The translations under genes were made by a program, and so were the position numbers. The notes under the pieces are model-generated. The model saw only the letters and a program-made list of their open reading frames with translations. It did no database searches and was not told where the DNA came from. From Chryseobacterium ginsenosidimutans (GTDB lineage Bacteria > Bacteroidota > Bacteroidia > Flavobacteriales > Weeksellaceae), in assembly GCF_024807225.1 (NCBI RefSeq), contig NZ_JANUCO010000001.1, positions 4,588,001 through 4,652,000 on the forward strand: a stretch of 64,000 nt of DNA. The letters run 5' to 3'. Below are positions 55,512 through 64,000 of the stretch, piece after piece (positions within the stretch are counted from its first letter, which is position 1; each line of letters starts with the position of its first letter).

Positions 55512-58500
55512 ATGAAGAAAATTCTATCTTTTTTATTTATATTCTATTTTTTCACCTCTACATTTGCTCAATTGGATAGGGAGCATTGGTTTGCGCCTAT
55601 GGTAGACCGAACGGGAAACCCCAATCCATACCAAAAATTATATCTTTCTACCAACCGTACTACCTCTTTTCCGGTAAGTATTTATAACAATAATATTTTA
55701 ATTGCAACGGTAAATATCAGTAAAGGTAATCCTCAAAAGGTTGATATTTTACGCGATTATATTATCACAACATTACAAACAGATCTTTTTACACCGACTA
55801 CAAAGGGTATTTATGTGAAGGCAGAATTTCCTTTTTATGCCAATTTAAGATTTTCTGTTTACAATCACGCCGAAATTATTACCTCAAAAGGGATTCCTTC
55901 CACAGGAAAAACGTTCTATGCAGCCAATGCTCCGATTACAGTAAGCAGTTCTATTTTGAATTTCATGGCGAGTATTTTGGCAACCGAAGATAATACGACG
56001 GTTACTGTTTCGGGATATAAACCCACCGTACAATTCTCAAACGGAACAACAGGAGCAACTACTCCGACCATGACTTTTACTTTAAATAAAGGGCAATCTT
56101 ATATCATAGACGGTATCGGAACCAATACGGGAAACGCCGACGGTTTTATCGGAGCAAAAATTGTCGCCAATAAAAATGTAAATGTCACCAATGGAAATTT
56201 CAACGGACAATACGCCGGAAATTTCGCTACAAGTTCAGATATTCTGATGGATCAGGCGGTTCCGGTAGATCGGCTAGGAAATGAATTTGCTTTAGTAAAA
56301 GGAAACGGAAGCATCGGTTCAAATATGGAAGGCGCGCTCGTCATTGCCACCGAAAATAATACTGAAGTTCGTGTAAATAATGAAATAACACCTATTGCAA
56401 CTTTAAATATCGGACAATATTTTGTCATTCCCGATTCTAAATACCAACTTCAGGGGACGAATGGACATTACAATTTATATATCAGAACTTCCAAAAACGC
56501 TTACATTTATCAGATTCTTGCAGGAGCAAATACCACAGGAAATGAAGTAGCGACAGGTGGTTTTAATTTTATTCCGGCGCTTAACTGCTATTTACCAAAA
56601 CAAATTAATGAGCTTGGGCTTATCGATGAAAACTTTGTCTATTCTAATGGAAACCCCACGGGAATTCTAAATATTCCGACAAAATTAAATATCATCACTG
56701 AAAGAGGAGCTGTTTTAACGGTAAACGGAGGTATTCCACCGGCAGCAACAGGACCTTATGACATGACCGGAACAACCAATTGGGTAACGTACGGAATTCC
56801 GAATGTAACGGGAACCATCACCATAGCTTCTACTAAAGCAATTATGGCGGGAATCAATGCAGGAAGTGATGCAGTAGGTTATGGGGGATTTTTTGCAGGA
56901 TTTCCGACTCAGCCTGTGATTTTAAAATCAGGAGGAGATTGTGTTCCGGGAATTATTCTTACGGTCGATCCTATTATTTATGATACGTATCAATGGTATG
57001 TGGGTGGAGTGTTAATTCCCGGAGCTACAAGTTCTTCGATAACTCCGACGCAATCCGGTTATTATACATGCTCTGTAACGATGGGAAGCTGTGCTCCGTT
57101 GGTAACTGAACAATTTAAAGTTTTAAACTGTACAAAACTCACCACAGCAACTTATGATATCTGTACAACAAAAACGATTACCCCTGCATTTACGACTTCT
57201 CCACAAACACCGGTTTCCTGCAACCGTTGCTATTGTTACGACACCAACTTTAGGGACAGCCGCAATAAATGCTACAACGGGGGTTATTACTTATACGGTA
57301 ACCAATCCGGGAACGGCAGGAACAGATACATTTACCTATACTTTCTGTGGAAACAATCCTGATTTTCCGGATTGTGAAACGGTAACCGTAACCATTAACA
57401 TCCAGACTTTAACGACAAATAATGCAACGTTGAATGCGTGTGATAATGGATTAGGACAAGGTATTTTTAATTTAACGACTGCGAATGTTACCAGTAATTC
57501 TCCGGTAACCATTACTTATTATACTTCACTTTTAAACGCTCAAAACGAAACTCCGGGAACTGAAATAGGAACTCCTACAGCCTATCCTGCAGCAAACGGA
57601 ACGATAGTCTATGCCGTCGTAAAAAACCCTGTCGGATGTAAATCTATTGTGCAGATCACGCTTAATTTATATCCTTTTGCAACCGTAATCAGCAATTATA
57701 CAGGTACATTTTGTGATGACAATTTAGACGGCATCGTCAATGTGACTTTATCTGATATTACATTGATCGTTCTAAGTAATCCAACTTATTTTACCGGTGT
57801 AAGATATTATGGAAATATCACTGATGCTAATGCAGGAAACACAAATACATTACCCAATAACTGGACTTACACTGCAACGACCACGATTTACATAAGAGTA
57901 GATTCTCCGGATGGTTGTCCGCCGGTTATTAAGCCGTTGATATTTAATGTCGGAGGAAAAATTCCGTTGATAAAAACAACTTTTGCCGTTACGATGTGTG
58001 ATGATGATCTGGATGGAACAAAAATCATTAACTTACTTCCATACATCAGTCAATATACGGCAGATCCTTTGGTTACAGTAACCTTCCACCCTACTTTGGC
58101 GGATGCACAAAACAATGTAGCTCAGGTTGCTAACCCAATCAACCTTACCGGAACTCAAACTATTTATATAAGATTTGAAAAACCAGGAGCTTGTCCTAAT
58201 ATAGCCTCCATCACCATTACGATTAAAATACCTAAACATTCTACCATTCTGCATGATAAAATTATTTGTCCTAAAACTTTGACGACATTGGATGCAGGAC
58301 CAGGATTTGACAGCTATTTATGGAGCACAGGAGCTACAACTCCAGCTATTACTAATGTTCCTGCGGGAAGCTATTGGGTAGATCTTACGTTCGACGGCTG
58401 TACTTACAGACAAAACGTGAATGTTACCGAATCTACGCTTCCGGTAATTACCATGATCGAAATCAACGGAACTACCGTTACTATCGGTGCGAGTGGAGGA

Positions 58501-58917
58501 ACTCCTCCTTACGAATATTCTTTGGATGGCGTAAGCTGGCAAAGCTCCAATGTTTTCACGAATGTTCCAAGAGGAAATCATATTATTCATATTCGTGATA
58601 CCAACAACTGTGAAGAGATTACAAGAACGTTCGTGATTATTAATCTTATCAACACTATTACTCCGAATGCAGACGGTTACAATGATGCCATAGATTATTC
58701 AGCATTAATGGATAATGACAATATTGTGTTCAGGATTTTTGATAGATATGGAGCAGAAGTTTTCCGAGGAACACCTTCCAACAGACTTATCTGGGATGGG
58801 CGAATTACGGGAAGACCTGTGAATACAGCAACGTATTGGTATTTCATAAGCTGGACAGAATTTGGAGGAAGTACAACGGTAAAATATTCAAGTTGGCTTT
58901 TGGTAAAGAATTATTAA
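55512..58917 (+). CDS. T9SS type B surface protein, array member 6, with a +1 frameshift
   Basis: About 1134 residues, the longest member. Signal peptide to STFAQ, then LDREHWFAPM and the family N-terminal domain. An extra T at 57214-57216 (CCGGTTTCCT for CCGGTTCCT) breaks the frame; corrected it reads TPVPATVAIVTTPTLGTAAI. It shares with member 1 the extra module FCDDNLDGIVNVTLSDIT ... GKIPLIKTTFAV plus FHPTLADAQ (about 57690-58190). The C-terminus has LDAGPGFDSYLWSTGATTPA and the sorting domain NTITPNADGYNDAIDYSALM ... SSWLLVKNY. No clear terminator follows. Confidence 0.88.
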
Positions 58918-59063
58918 TATCCGAATCAGAAAAGGAAATATTTTCACATATTTTTAACTAAAACGAATCCTTATAACATTCATTAACAATTTTGAAGCAA
59001 AGTTTAATATAATTTTAACCTGTGTTCACTACTAAAATAGGTATAAATTGATGCAATTCTGCG

Positions 59064-59071
59064 TAATTTTG
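59064..59071 (+). promoter_or_regulatory. Promoter -7 element (TAATTTTG)
   Basis: TAnnTTTG match ten bases before the ATG at 59082. The rest of the 164-base spacer shows nothing else. Confidence 0.5.
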
Positions 59072-59081
59072 CCCTAATTAT

Positions 59082-59871
59082 ATGAAGAAGTTATTTACGC
59101 TACTGCTGTTAGTTTTTCTGGCAAAAATTAACGCTCAGACATATTCTGGAGAAGTTTTTCTAAGGGATAATTCTGTTTTATATCTCAATCAGGTATATGT
59201 TACCAATCTTAATACTCAGAAGACTGTACTTACTGATTATAATGGAGATTTTACGATTCCTGCAAATCAGGGGGACGTTATCCGTTTTACTTCTATTGTT
59301 ACGGAGAGAAAAGATTATAAGCTTACGTCTCAAATGATGGATCAGAAAAATTTAATTGAATTAAAAATTGCTTATCATGATATTCAGGAAGTTGTGATCA
59401 ACAGATTCCGACCTACAGGAAATCTGAGATATGATGTGAATGCGATAAGAAAAGAAGACAAAGGATTGGCTATAAAAAAAGTCATTGGTTTGCCGGAAAC
59501 CGAAAGGCGACGGTACTTCTCCTCAGCTTCCGGTTGCAGGATTCAGAGATGGTGGTCTTACTTTCAGCTTAGAAAGTATTTACGATATTCTTTCCGGAGA
59601 CAGAAAGAAAAAGCAACGTTACATGGCTTACGAAAAAATGAACAGTTCTGTGGCACAAATCAAAAATTATTTAGGTAAAGATTATTTCACAAGATTTAAA
59701 ATTCCTGAAAATCTGATTGATAATTTCCTTCAGTTTGTGTATACTTCAGAAAACATCGAACCTTATGTTATGGTCGGAAATTTTGATGCCATAAAAGTCC
59801 CGATTGAAAAATATTTACCCATTTACCAACGAAGGTTAAGAAACTCTCACCTTCAGGATGTTGTAAAATAA
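59082..59871 (+). CDS. Carboxypeptidase-regulatory-like secreted protein, with a +1 frameshift
   Basis: About 262 residues, signal peptide ending near INAQ. Residues about 20-100 form a CarboxypepD_reg-like beta-sandwich (YSGEVFLRDNSVLYLNQVYV, TDYNGDFTIPANQGDVIRF), a fold common in Bacteroidota outer-membrane proteins. An extra A at 59497-59499 (CCGGAAACCG for CCGGAACCG) breaks the frame; corrected it reads LPEPKGDGTSPQLPVAGFRD and goes on to the stop at 59869-59871. No enzymatic motif is present. It follows the surface-protein array but has its own promoter element. Confidence 0.8.
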
Positions 59872-59898
59872 ATCATCCATTTTTGTAATGATTCAGGA

Positions 59899-59933
59899 AA
59901 TGTATATTGCTAAAATTGCGATATACATTTTTT
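59899..59933 (+). terminator. Terminator after the carboxypeptidase-regulatory-like gene
   Basis: AATGTATATTGC pairs with GCGATATACATT over twelve positions with one G-T pair, then a T-run. Confidence 0.82.
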
Positions 59934-60072
59934 GTTTTTTTAAATTATGTTTAATTTTATCCCCAAATTCAGCATTTAAATTAAAAATGGTGTGATTTTA
60001 GCTACCATTTTTAGACTAATAATCTAAAACAAAATATAGTAAAGCAAAAATATTTTAATTTAATATTAGTGA

Positions 60073-60864
60073 ATGAAAAAGTTACTTCTATTCTTTAGTG
60101 TCATTTTTTTTATCAATCTTTCAGCGCAGTCGAAGGGTAAAGACTACAGCGAAATTCTGAAAAGTAAAAACATCTACGAAATCAATGCTTTTTTAAGAGA
60201 TGCACATCCCGATGACCCGAGAAGATCTGTCTTGAAACCTCGAGTGATGGATATGATGAAAGAATATATCAAAAATGCACTCCCCGGAGATCAAAAAGTA
60301 AAACAAATACAGGATTGGCTTGCTATGCTGAAGAGGAGGCCATCTACAAAAATATCTTTTGATGAAATGAATGCGATCATTAAACAAAAACAGATCGCAA
60401 AATATCAGCGGGAATTACAAGTGGGGCAATCTGCAGTGGTCTACACGCCAAGTACTCCAAAGAACGTATATATTGCTCCTACAGATGCTACAACTTCTTC
60501 AAAACCTATTGCTACAATTCCTGATGCGGAAGCCTCTGAATTTAACATGTTGATGGCAGAAAACCCGATAGAGCATAAAAATAAAACGGTAAAAATATTG
60601 AATTCACTTTTCGACAATGATCCGAATGCCAAAGAATGCATCGTAATGATCGAAAATAAATCCGACTGTAATATTATTATCAGAATAGAAGGCATTGGAA
60701 ATACAAAATACAGACTTCCGGTTCCTGCACACGGCGACAATTCGATTGTAGTACAAAAAGGAGACTACCTTTTTACAGGTATCGTTTGCGGATCACAATA
60801 CGCCTCTCAGAAGACGATTCAGAAACCTTTGATGGTGGCTTTAGGAAGTTCTGCTAAGAAATAA
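60073..60864 (+). CDS. Secreted protein, paralogue B of the DUF6759-like family
   Basis: 263 residues, signal peptide to LSAQ. The N-terminal part has YEINAFLRDAHPDDPRRSVL, nearly the same as in paralogue C. The C-terminal domain repeats the family pattern MIENKSDCNIIIRIEG, LPVPAHGDNSIVVQKGDY and GIVCGSQYASQKTI with the two conserved Cys. The middle is Thr/Ser/Pro-rich and likely unstructured. Function unknown. Confidence 0.72.
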   Translation: MKKLLLFFSVIFFINLSAQSKGKDYSEILKSKNIYEINAFLRDAHPDDPRRSVLKPRVMDMMKEYIKNALPGDQKVKQIQDWLAMLKRRPSTKISFDEMNAIIKQKQIAKYQRELQVGQSAVVYTPSTPKNVYIAPTDATTSSKPIATIPDAEASEFNMLMAENPIEHKNKTVKILNSLFDNDPNAKECIVMIENKSDCNIIIRIEGIGNTKYRLPVPAHGDNSIVVQKGDYLFTGIVCGSQYASQKTIQKPLMVALGSSAKK

Positions 60865-60919
60865 TAGGTGGAAATGTTATTTTCCATCGTTAAAAATTAA
60901 GCATTTATATAAATTTCCC

Positions 60920-60927
60920 TATTTTTG
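60920..60927 (+). promoter_or_regulatory. Promoter -7 element for trmB
   Basis: TATTTTTG, a TAnnTTTG match 20 bases before the trmB ATG. Confidence 0.5.
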
Positions 60928-60947
60928 CGGGATTTTATAAATTTCTC

Positions 60948-61625
60948 ATGGGTAAAAACAAACTAGCAAGATTCGCCGAAAACAAAATATTACCAAACGT
61001 AATCCAACCGACAAGAGAGGAAGCTTTAAACGGCTTTGAACTTAAAGGAAAATGGAGAACAGACTTCTTTAAGAACGACAACCCTATCGTTCTGGAACTT
61101 GGCTGTGGAAAAGGGGAATATTCTGTAGGTCTTGCGAAAACTTTTCCTGAGAAGAATTTTATCGGAATTGACATCAAAGGAGCGAGATTCTGGTTTGGAG
61201 CCAAGGAAGCCGTAGACAACGGAATGAACAATGTGGCATTCGTAAGAAGCCAAATCGAGCTTGTAGACCACTTTTTTGGAGAAAATGAAGTAGATGAAAT
61301 CTGGATTACCTTCCCTGATCCACAAATTAAATACAGACGTACGAAGCACCGATTAACTCACCCGGATTTTTTAGAGAGATATAAAAAATTCTTAAAACCC
61401 AGCGGAATTGTTCATTTAAAGACGGATTCCGAATTCCTTCACGGGTATACTTTAGGTTTCCTACAAGGGGCAGGTTATGAAATTGTAAGTGCACATCACG
61501 ACATCTACGGAGCGGCAGAATATGATCCCAATACGCCGCATTTAAGAGATATCAGAACGTATTACGAAGAATTATTTTCCGCAAAAGGGAAAACGATTAC
61601 CTACATTAAATTTAAAATTAATTAA
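60948..61625 (+). CDS. trmB: tRNA (guanine(46)-N7)-methyltransferase
   Basis: 225 residues. VLELGCGKGEYSVGLAKTFP is the SAM-binding motif; FIGIDIKGARFWFGAKEA, ITFPDPQIKYRRTKHRLTHP and HLKTDSEFLHGY are TrmB signatures including the FPDP catalytic segment. The enzyme methylates G46 in the tRNA variable loop. It lies between members of the small secreted-protein family and is functionally unrelated to them. Confidence 0.95.
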   Translation: MGKNKLARFAENKILPNVIQPTREEALNGFELKGKWRTDFFKNDNPIVLELGCGKGEYSVGLAKTFPEKNFIGIDIKGARFWFGAKEAVDNGMNNVAFVRSQIELVDHFFGENEVDEIWITFPDPQIKYRRTKHRLTHPDFLERYKKFLKPSGIVHLKTDSEFLHGYTLGFLQGAGYEIVSAHHDIYGAAEYDPNTPHLRDIRTYYEELFSAKGKTITYIKFKIN

Positions 61626-61724
61626 AAACAAACAAATGATGAAAAAACACTCACCTATTCAAATAGCTTTAAAAATTTAACGTATTATCTATTTTTAAGT
61701 AATAAAATTCACTTAAAAAACTAA

Positions 61725-61746
61725 AGGTTGTAAAATTTTACAACCT
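61725..61746. promoter_or_regulatory. Perfect 22-base palindrome, possible operator
   Basis: AGGTTGTAAAATTTTACAACCT is perfectly self-complementary with no loop and no T-run, 54 bases before the next ATG. This suits a dimeric DNA-binding protein better than a terminator. A weak terminator for trmB (100 bases upstream) is the alternative. Confidence 0.45.
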
Positions 61747-61799
61747 CGTATTGTCATTTATAAAACACAAAAATCATTCACCTTTAAGAATACAAAGTC

Positions 61800-62453
61800 A
61801 TGAAAAAAATTACTTTAATTATCTCATTGTTTACAACATTGGTATCTTGTACTGCCGGTAATGTAAAAAACAATTCTAAAAACATTCTAGAAAGTAAAAA
61901 CATTAAAGAAATTGAAAGCTTTCTAAGAACCTGTCATCCCGACGATCCGAGAAAAACTGTTTTAAAGCCAAAATTAATTGCTCTAAAAAACGCCGAATGG
62001 ACAAAAGGCAAAATAGGCGCAAAACCCATGGAAGCACGACCTATTATTTCAGAATTTTCCACCGGTATGATGAAAAAAAATCTACATCCTTCAGATTCCG
62101 AAGAGTTTAAAAAACTAATCGCTTCCACTTCCAAGGAACATAAAAGTAAAACCGTAAGACTTCTCAACGCCATGTTTAACGAAGATATAAGCAGCAAAGA
62201 AGCCATTCTTCTATTCAAAAACAATTCAGATTGTAATCTTATTTTAAGGATTCACGGGGAAAAATTTTATAATATGGCTGTTCCCGCAAAAGGAGAAAAC
62301 TTCATGGTCATCAAGAAAGGAACTTATACGTTGACAAGCAATGTTTGTGACGTTATATATTCTTCTCAAAAAGAAATTAAAAAAAGTGTTTTTTTAACGA
62401 TAAATAATCCTAAACAGATTGAAAAGAAAAATGCTACCGAAAAAAGTAACTAA
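61800..62453 (+). CDS. Lipoprotein, paralogue C of the DUF6759-like family
   Basis: 217 residues. The signal peptide ends in lipobox LVSC (Cys near 17). It shares IKEIESFLRTCHPDDPRKTV with paralogue B, and the C-terminal domain LFKNNSDCNLILRIHG, VPAKGENFMVIKKGTY and NVCDVIYSSQKEIKKS with all others. The next family member starts 24 bases after its stop. Function unknown. Confidence 0.72.
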   Translation: MKKITLIISLFTTLVSCTAGNVKNNSKNILESKNIKEIESFLRTCHPDDPRKTVLKPKLIALKNAEWTKGKIGAKPMEARPIISEFSTGMMKKNLHPSDSEEFKKLIASTSKEHKSKTVRLLNAMFNEDISSKEAILLFKNNSDCNLILRIHGEKFYNMAVPAKGENFMVIKKGTYTLTSNVCDVIYSSQKEIKKSVFLTINNPKQIEKKNATEKSN

Positions 62454-62477
62454 ATTTACACCACGAAAAATTTGATT

Positions 62478-62945
62478 ATGAAAAAACGTTTGCCTTTTTC
62501 AATAGCTGTTATTGCTCTACTTCTAAACAGTTGCGGCAGTAAACCAAGTTATAAGCCTAATTATCCTGTAAGAAAGCCCTCTCCTATTACGTCAACGACA
62601 AATACAGGAAGCAGTAATACTTCGGCAAGCCAGACTGAAAGAGAATATCAAACCTTAAGTAAGACTTACAAATCTGAAACTGCAGAAGTTTTAACAGATC
62701 TATTAAATGGTTCAGAAGACAGCCCGAAAACATCAATCACGGTGGAAAACAAGTCTCGATGTAATATGGTTTTAACAATAAGCGGAAACAATTATTTTAA
62801 GAAAATCCCGATTGCTGCTAATAAAATCGGTTCGGCAATGGTTTTGAAAAACCAAAATTATAATATCTCAGGAATGATTTGTAATTCGGTTTATCAGAAG
62901 ACTAAGTTTGTGAGTTCTTCTTATAATATTACGCTTTCGAATTAA
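62478..62945 (+). CDS. Lipoprotein, paralogue D of the DUF6759-like family
   Basis: 155 residues from the ATG at 62478; a TTG six bases upstream is less likely. Lipobox LLNSC (Cys near 19), then a Ser/Thr/Pro-rich spacer and the shortened family domain VENKSRCNMVLTISG, IPIAANKIGSAMVLKNQNY and GMICNSVYQKTKF. It lacks the N-terminal helical region of the other members. It is the last rightward gene before rpsB. Confidence 0.7.
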   Translation: MKKRLPFSIAVIALLLNSCGSKPSYKPNYPVRKPSPITSTTNTGSSNTSASQTEREYQTLSKTYKSETAEVLTDLLNGSEDSPKTSITVENKSRCNMVLTISGNNYFKKIPIAANKIGSAMVLKNQNYNISGMICNSVYQKTKFVSSSYNITLSN

Positions 62946-62987
62946 GTGAAGTTTTAGGAAATTAATAACTTACACCTTATATAAAAC

Positions 62988-63018
62988 AAAAACCGCTAAA
63001 TAAATTTAGCGGTTTTAT
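62988..63018. terminator. Bidirectional terminator of rpsB and paralogue D
   Basis: AAAACCGCTAAA pairs with TTTAGCGGTTTT, a twelve-base perfect stem, with A- and T-rich flanks. It lies between two converging genes. Confidence 0.85.
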
Positions 63019-63040
63019 TATTTTAAAGATAGATCTTCAA

Positions 63041-63805
63041 TTATTCAGCAGAATCGAAATCTGCATCTTTATCAGCAGATACTACTTCTCCTTCTTCTTT
63101 AGATTTTTCTTTATCAGCTTTTCTTTGAGTCTGACCGTCTTTGATAGATTCTGAAACTACGCTCAAGATCATATCAATAGATTTAGAAGCATCATCGTTT
63201 CCTGGGATAACGAAGTCTACTTTTCTAGGATCAGAGTTTGTATCAACAATACCGAAAACTGGAATACCTAATTTCTTAGCTTCAGTTACAGCGATGTGTT
63301 CTCTCATGATATCTACAACGAAGATTGCAGAAGGAAGACGAACCATGTCAGAGATAGAACCTAAGTTTTTCTCCAAGTTAGCTCTTTGTCTGTCTACTTG
63401 TAATCTTTCTTTTTTAGATAAAGTTTCGAACGTACCGTCTTTTTTCATTTTGTCGATATGGTTCATTTTCTTTACAGCCTTTCTGATAGTAACGAAGTTC
63501 GTCAACATACCTCCCGGCCATCTTTCTGTGATATAAGGCATATTAAGTTCAGAAGCGTGTTTTGCAACAACTTCTTTCGCTTGCTTTTTAGTAGCTACGA
63601 AAAGAACTTTTTTACCTGCAGAAGTTAATTTTTCTAAAGCGCTACAAGCTTCATCCAATTTAACTGCTGTTTTATGTAAGTCTACAATGTGAATACCATT
63701 TTTCTCCATAAAAATGTATGGAGCCATATTTGGATTCCACTTTCTAGTCATGTGACCGAAGTGTACACCAGCCTCTAGAAGGTCTTTTACATTTGCTTTT
63801 GCCAT
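63041..63805 (-). CDS. rpsB: 30S ribosomal protein S2
   Basis: 254 residues. VKDLLEAGVHFGHMTRKWNP, YIFMEKNGIHIVDLHKT, ITERWPGGMLTNF and GIPVFGIVDTNSDPRKVDF are S2 signatures. The acidic C-terminal tail (EEGEVVSADKDADFDSAE) is typical of Flavobacteriia. In most bacteria tsf follows at once; here the 95 bases downstream hold only a terminator and then a gene on the other strand. Confidence 0.97.
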   Translation of the reverse strand: MAKANVKDLLEAGVHFGHMTRKWNPNMAPYIFMEKNGIHIVDLHKTAVKLDEACSALEKLTSAGKKVLFVATKKQAKEVVAKHASELNMPYITERWPGGMLTNFVTIRKAVKKMNHIDKMKKDGTFETLSKKERLQVDRQRANLEKNLGSISDMVRLPSAIFVVDIMREHIAVTEAKKLGIPVFGIVDTNSDPRKVDFVIPGNDDASKSIDMILSVVSESIKDGQTQRKADKEKSKEEGEVVSADKDADFDSAE

Positions 63806-63924
63806 GTTTTCTGTTTTTGTTAGTTTACTTTCCGCTTCTTATGCAATCAACGATTTCTTTAGATGGGAGAAATGTTTGGATGCTAAACGTAACGGGCAAT
63901 TTTTTTGTTTTGATAAATAGATTT

Positions 63925-63990
63925 TAGACAGAAGACAACAGACCGAATAAATTCTGAAATCTGAAATCTTGCATCTGAAGTCTGAAAATT
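63925..63990. repeat. Short direct repeats upstream of rpsB
   Basis: Several copies of TCTGAAA/TCTGAAG spaced by three to seven bases, next to related AGACAGAAGAC and CAACAGAC units. Low-complexity spacer sequence. The 195 bases upstream of rpsB hold no gene within the window. Confidence 0.45.
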
Positions 63991-64000
63991 AACGTTTTGA

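Noticed and set aside
43137..58917. A CRISPR array or phase-variable invertible locus in the repetitive region
   Set aside because: The repeats are long coding paralogues, not short spaced repeats. No recombinase gene or flanking inverted repeat sites were found, and all six genes point the same way.
824..59499. Programmed ribosomal frameshifting or four-base decoding as the cause of the twelve +1 shifts
   Set aside because: The motif occurs as A-insertion or T-insertion on the coding strand and in two different codon phases (for example GGA-A-ACC and GTT-T-CCC). A ribosome could not read both as one signal. No shared downstream structure or stop codon was seen at the sites.
640..59871. Calling the twelve split genes pseudogenes
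   Set aside because: tsf and accC are normally essential and no other copy is in the window. Apart from the single extra base, the coding sequences are intact with normal motifs and lengths.
1..64000. tRNA or rRNA genes in the spacers
   Set aside because: I looked through the spacers for T-loop-like motifs and clover-leaf stems and saw none. All gaps are under about 260 bases and are accounted for by promoters, terminators or repeats.

Overview
This window is chromosomal DNA from a member of the Bacteroidota, most likely family Weeksellaceae (Chryseobacterium or a close relative). The evidence is low GC, AT-rich spacers, repeated promoter elements of the Bacteroidota type TAnnTTTG, type IX secretion (T9SS) type B C-terminal sorting domains, and housekeeping proteins of Flavobacteriia type. 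No rRNA, tRNA, CRISPR array, transposase or phage gene was found.

Layout. 0-5.5 kb: envelope genes (acyltransferase fragment, family 2 glycosyltransferase, Kdo transferase waaA, NlpC/P60 peptidase, O-methyltransferase). 5.5-15.9 kb: a 51-codon ORF with a palindrome upstream, an OmpA-like lipoprotein, tilS, a sigma factor, a thioredoxin/peroxiredoxin fusion, dsbD, exbD, lipoproteins, an alpha/beta hydrolase and a patatin. 15.9-25.2 kb: housekeeping block (nrnA, rpmH, ftsE-like, trmN6-like, histidine kinase, ribE, pdxA, yceD, rpmF, accB, accC). 25.4-28.5 kb: three unknown genes and rocD. 28.8-34.9 kb: seven genes for surface polysaccharide synthesis. 35.0-39.5 kb: gltX, accA, a small secreted-protein paralogue and tsf. 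39.7-58.9 kb: six tandem paralogous genes for giant T9SS-exported surface proteins, each with its own predicted promoter. 59.1-64 kb: a carboxypeptidase-regulatory-like protein, three more paralogues of the small secreted family, trmB and rpsB.

Two signals cut across the annotation. First, twelve genes, including the normally essential tsf and accC, are broken by a +1 frameshift, and all twelve can be explained by the same event: RGAAC[CT] read as RGAAAC[CT], on either strand. This looks like a motif-specific error in the sequence data rather than biology, so these genes are annotated here as full-length with one extra base. Second, tsf (+) and rpsB (-), normally neighbours in one operon, lie 24 kb apart in opposite orientation. 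Inverting the segment between them would restore rpsB-tsf and also bring the separated small-protein paralogue next to its relatives in the same orientation.

The most distinctive biology is the tandem array of six surface proteins. Member 3 is a mosaic of members 2 and 4, the outermost members share an extra module, and two duplicated terminators have exactly inverted loops, pointing to recent duplication and recombination.
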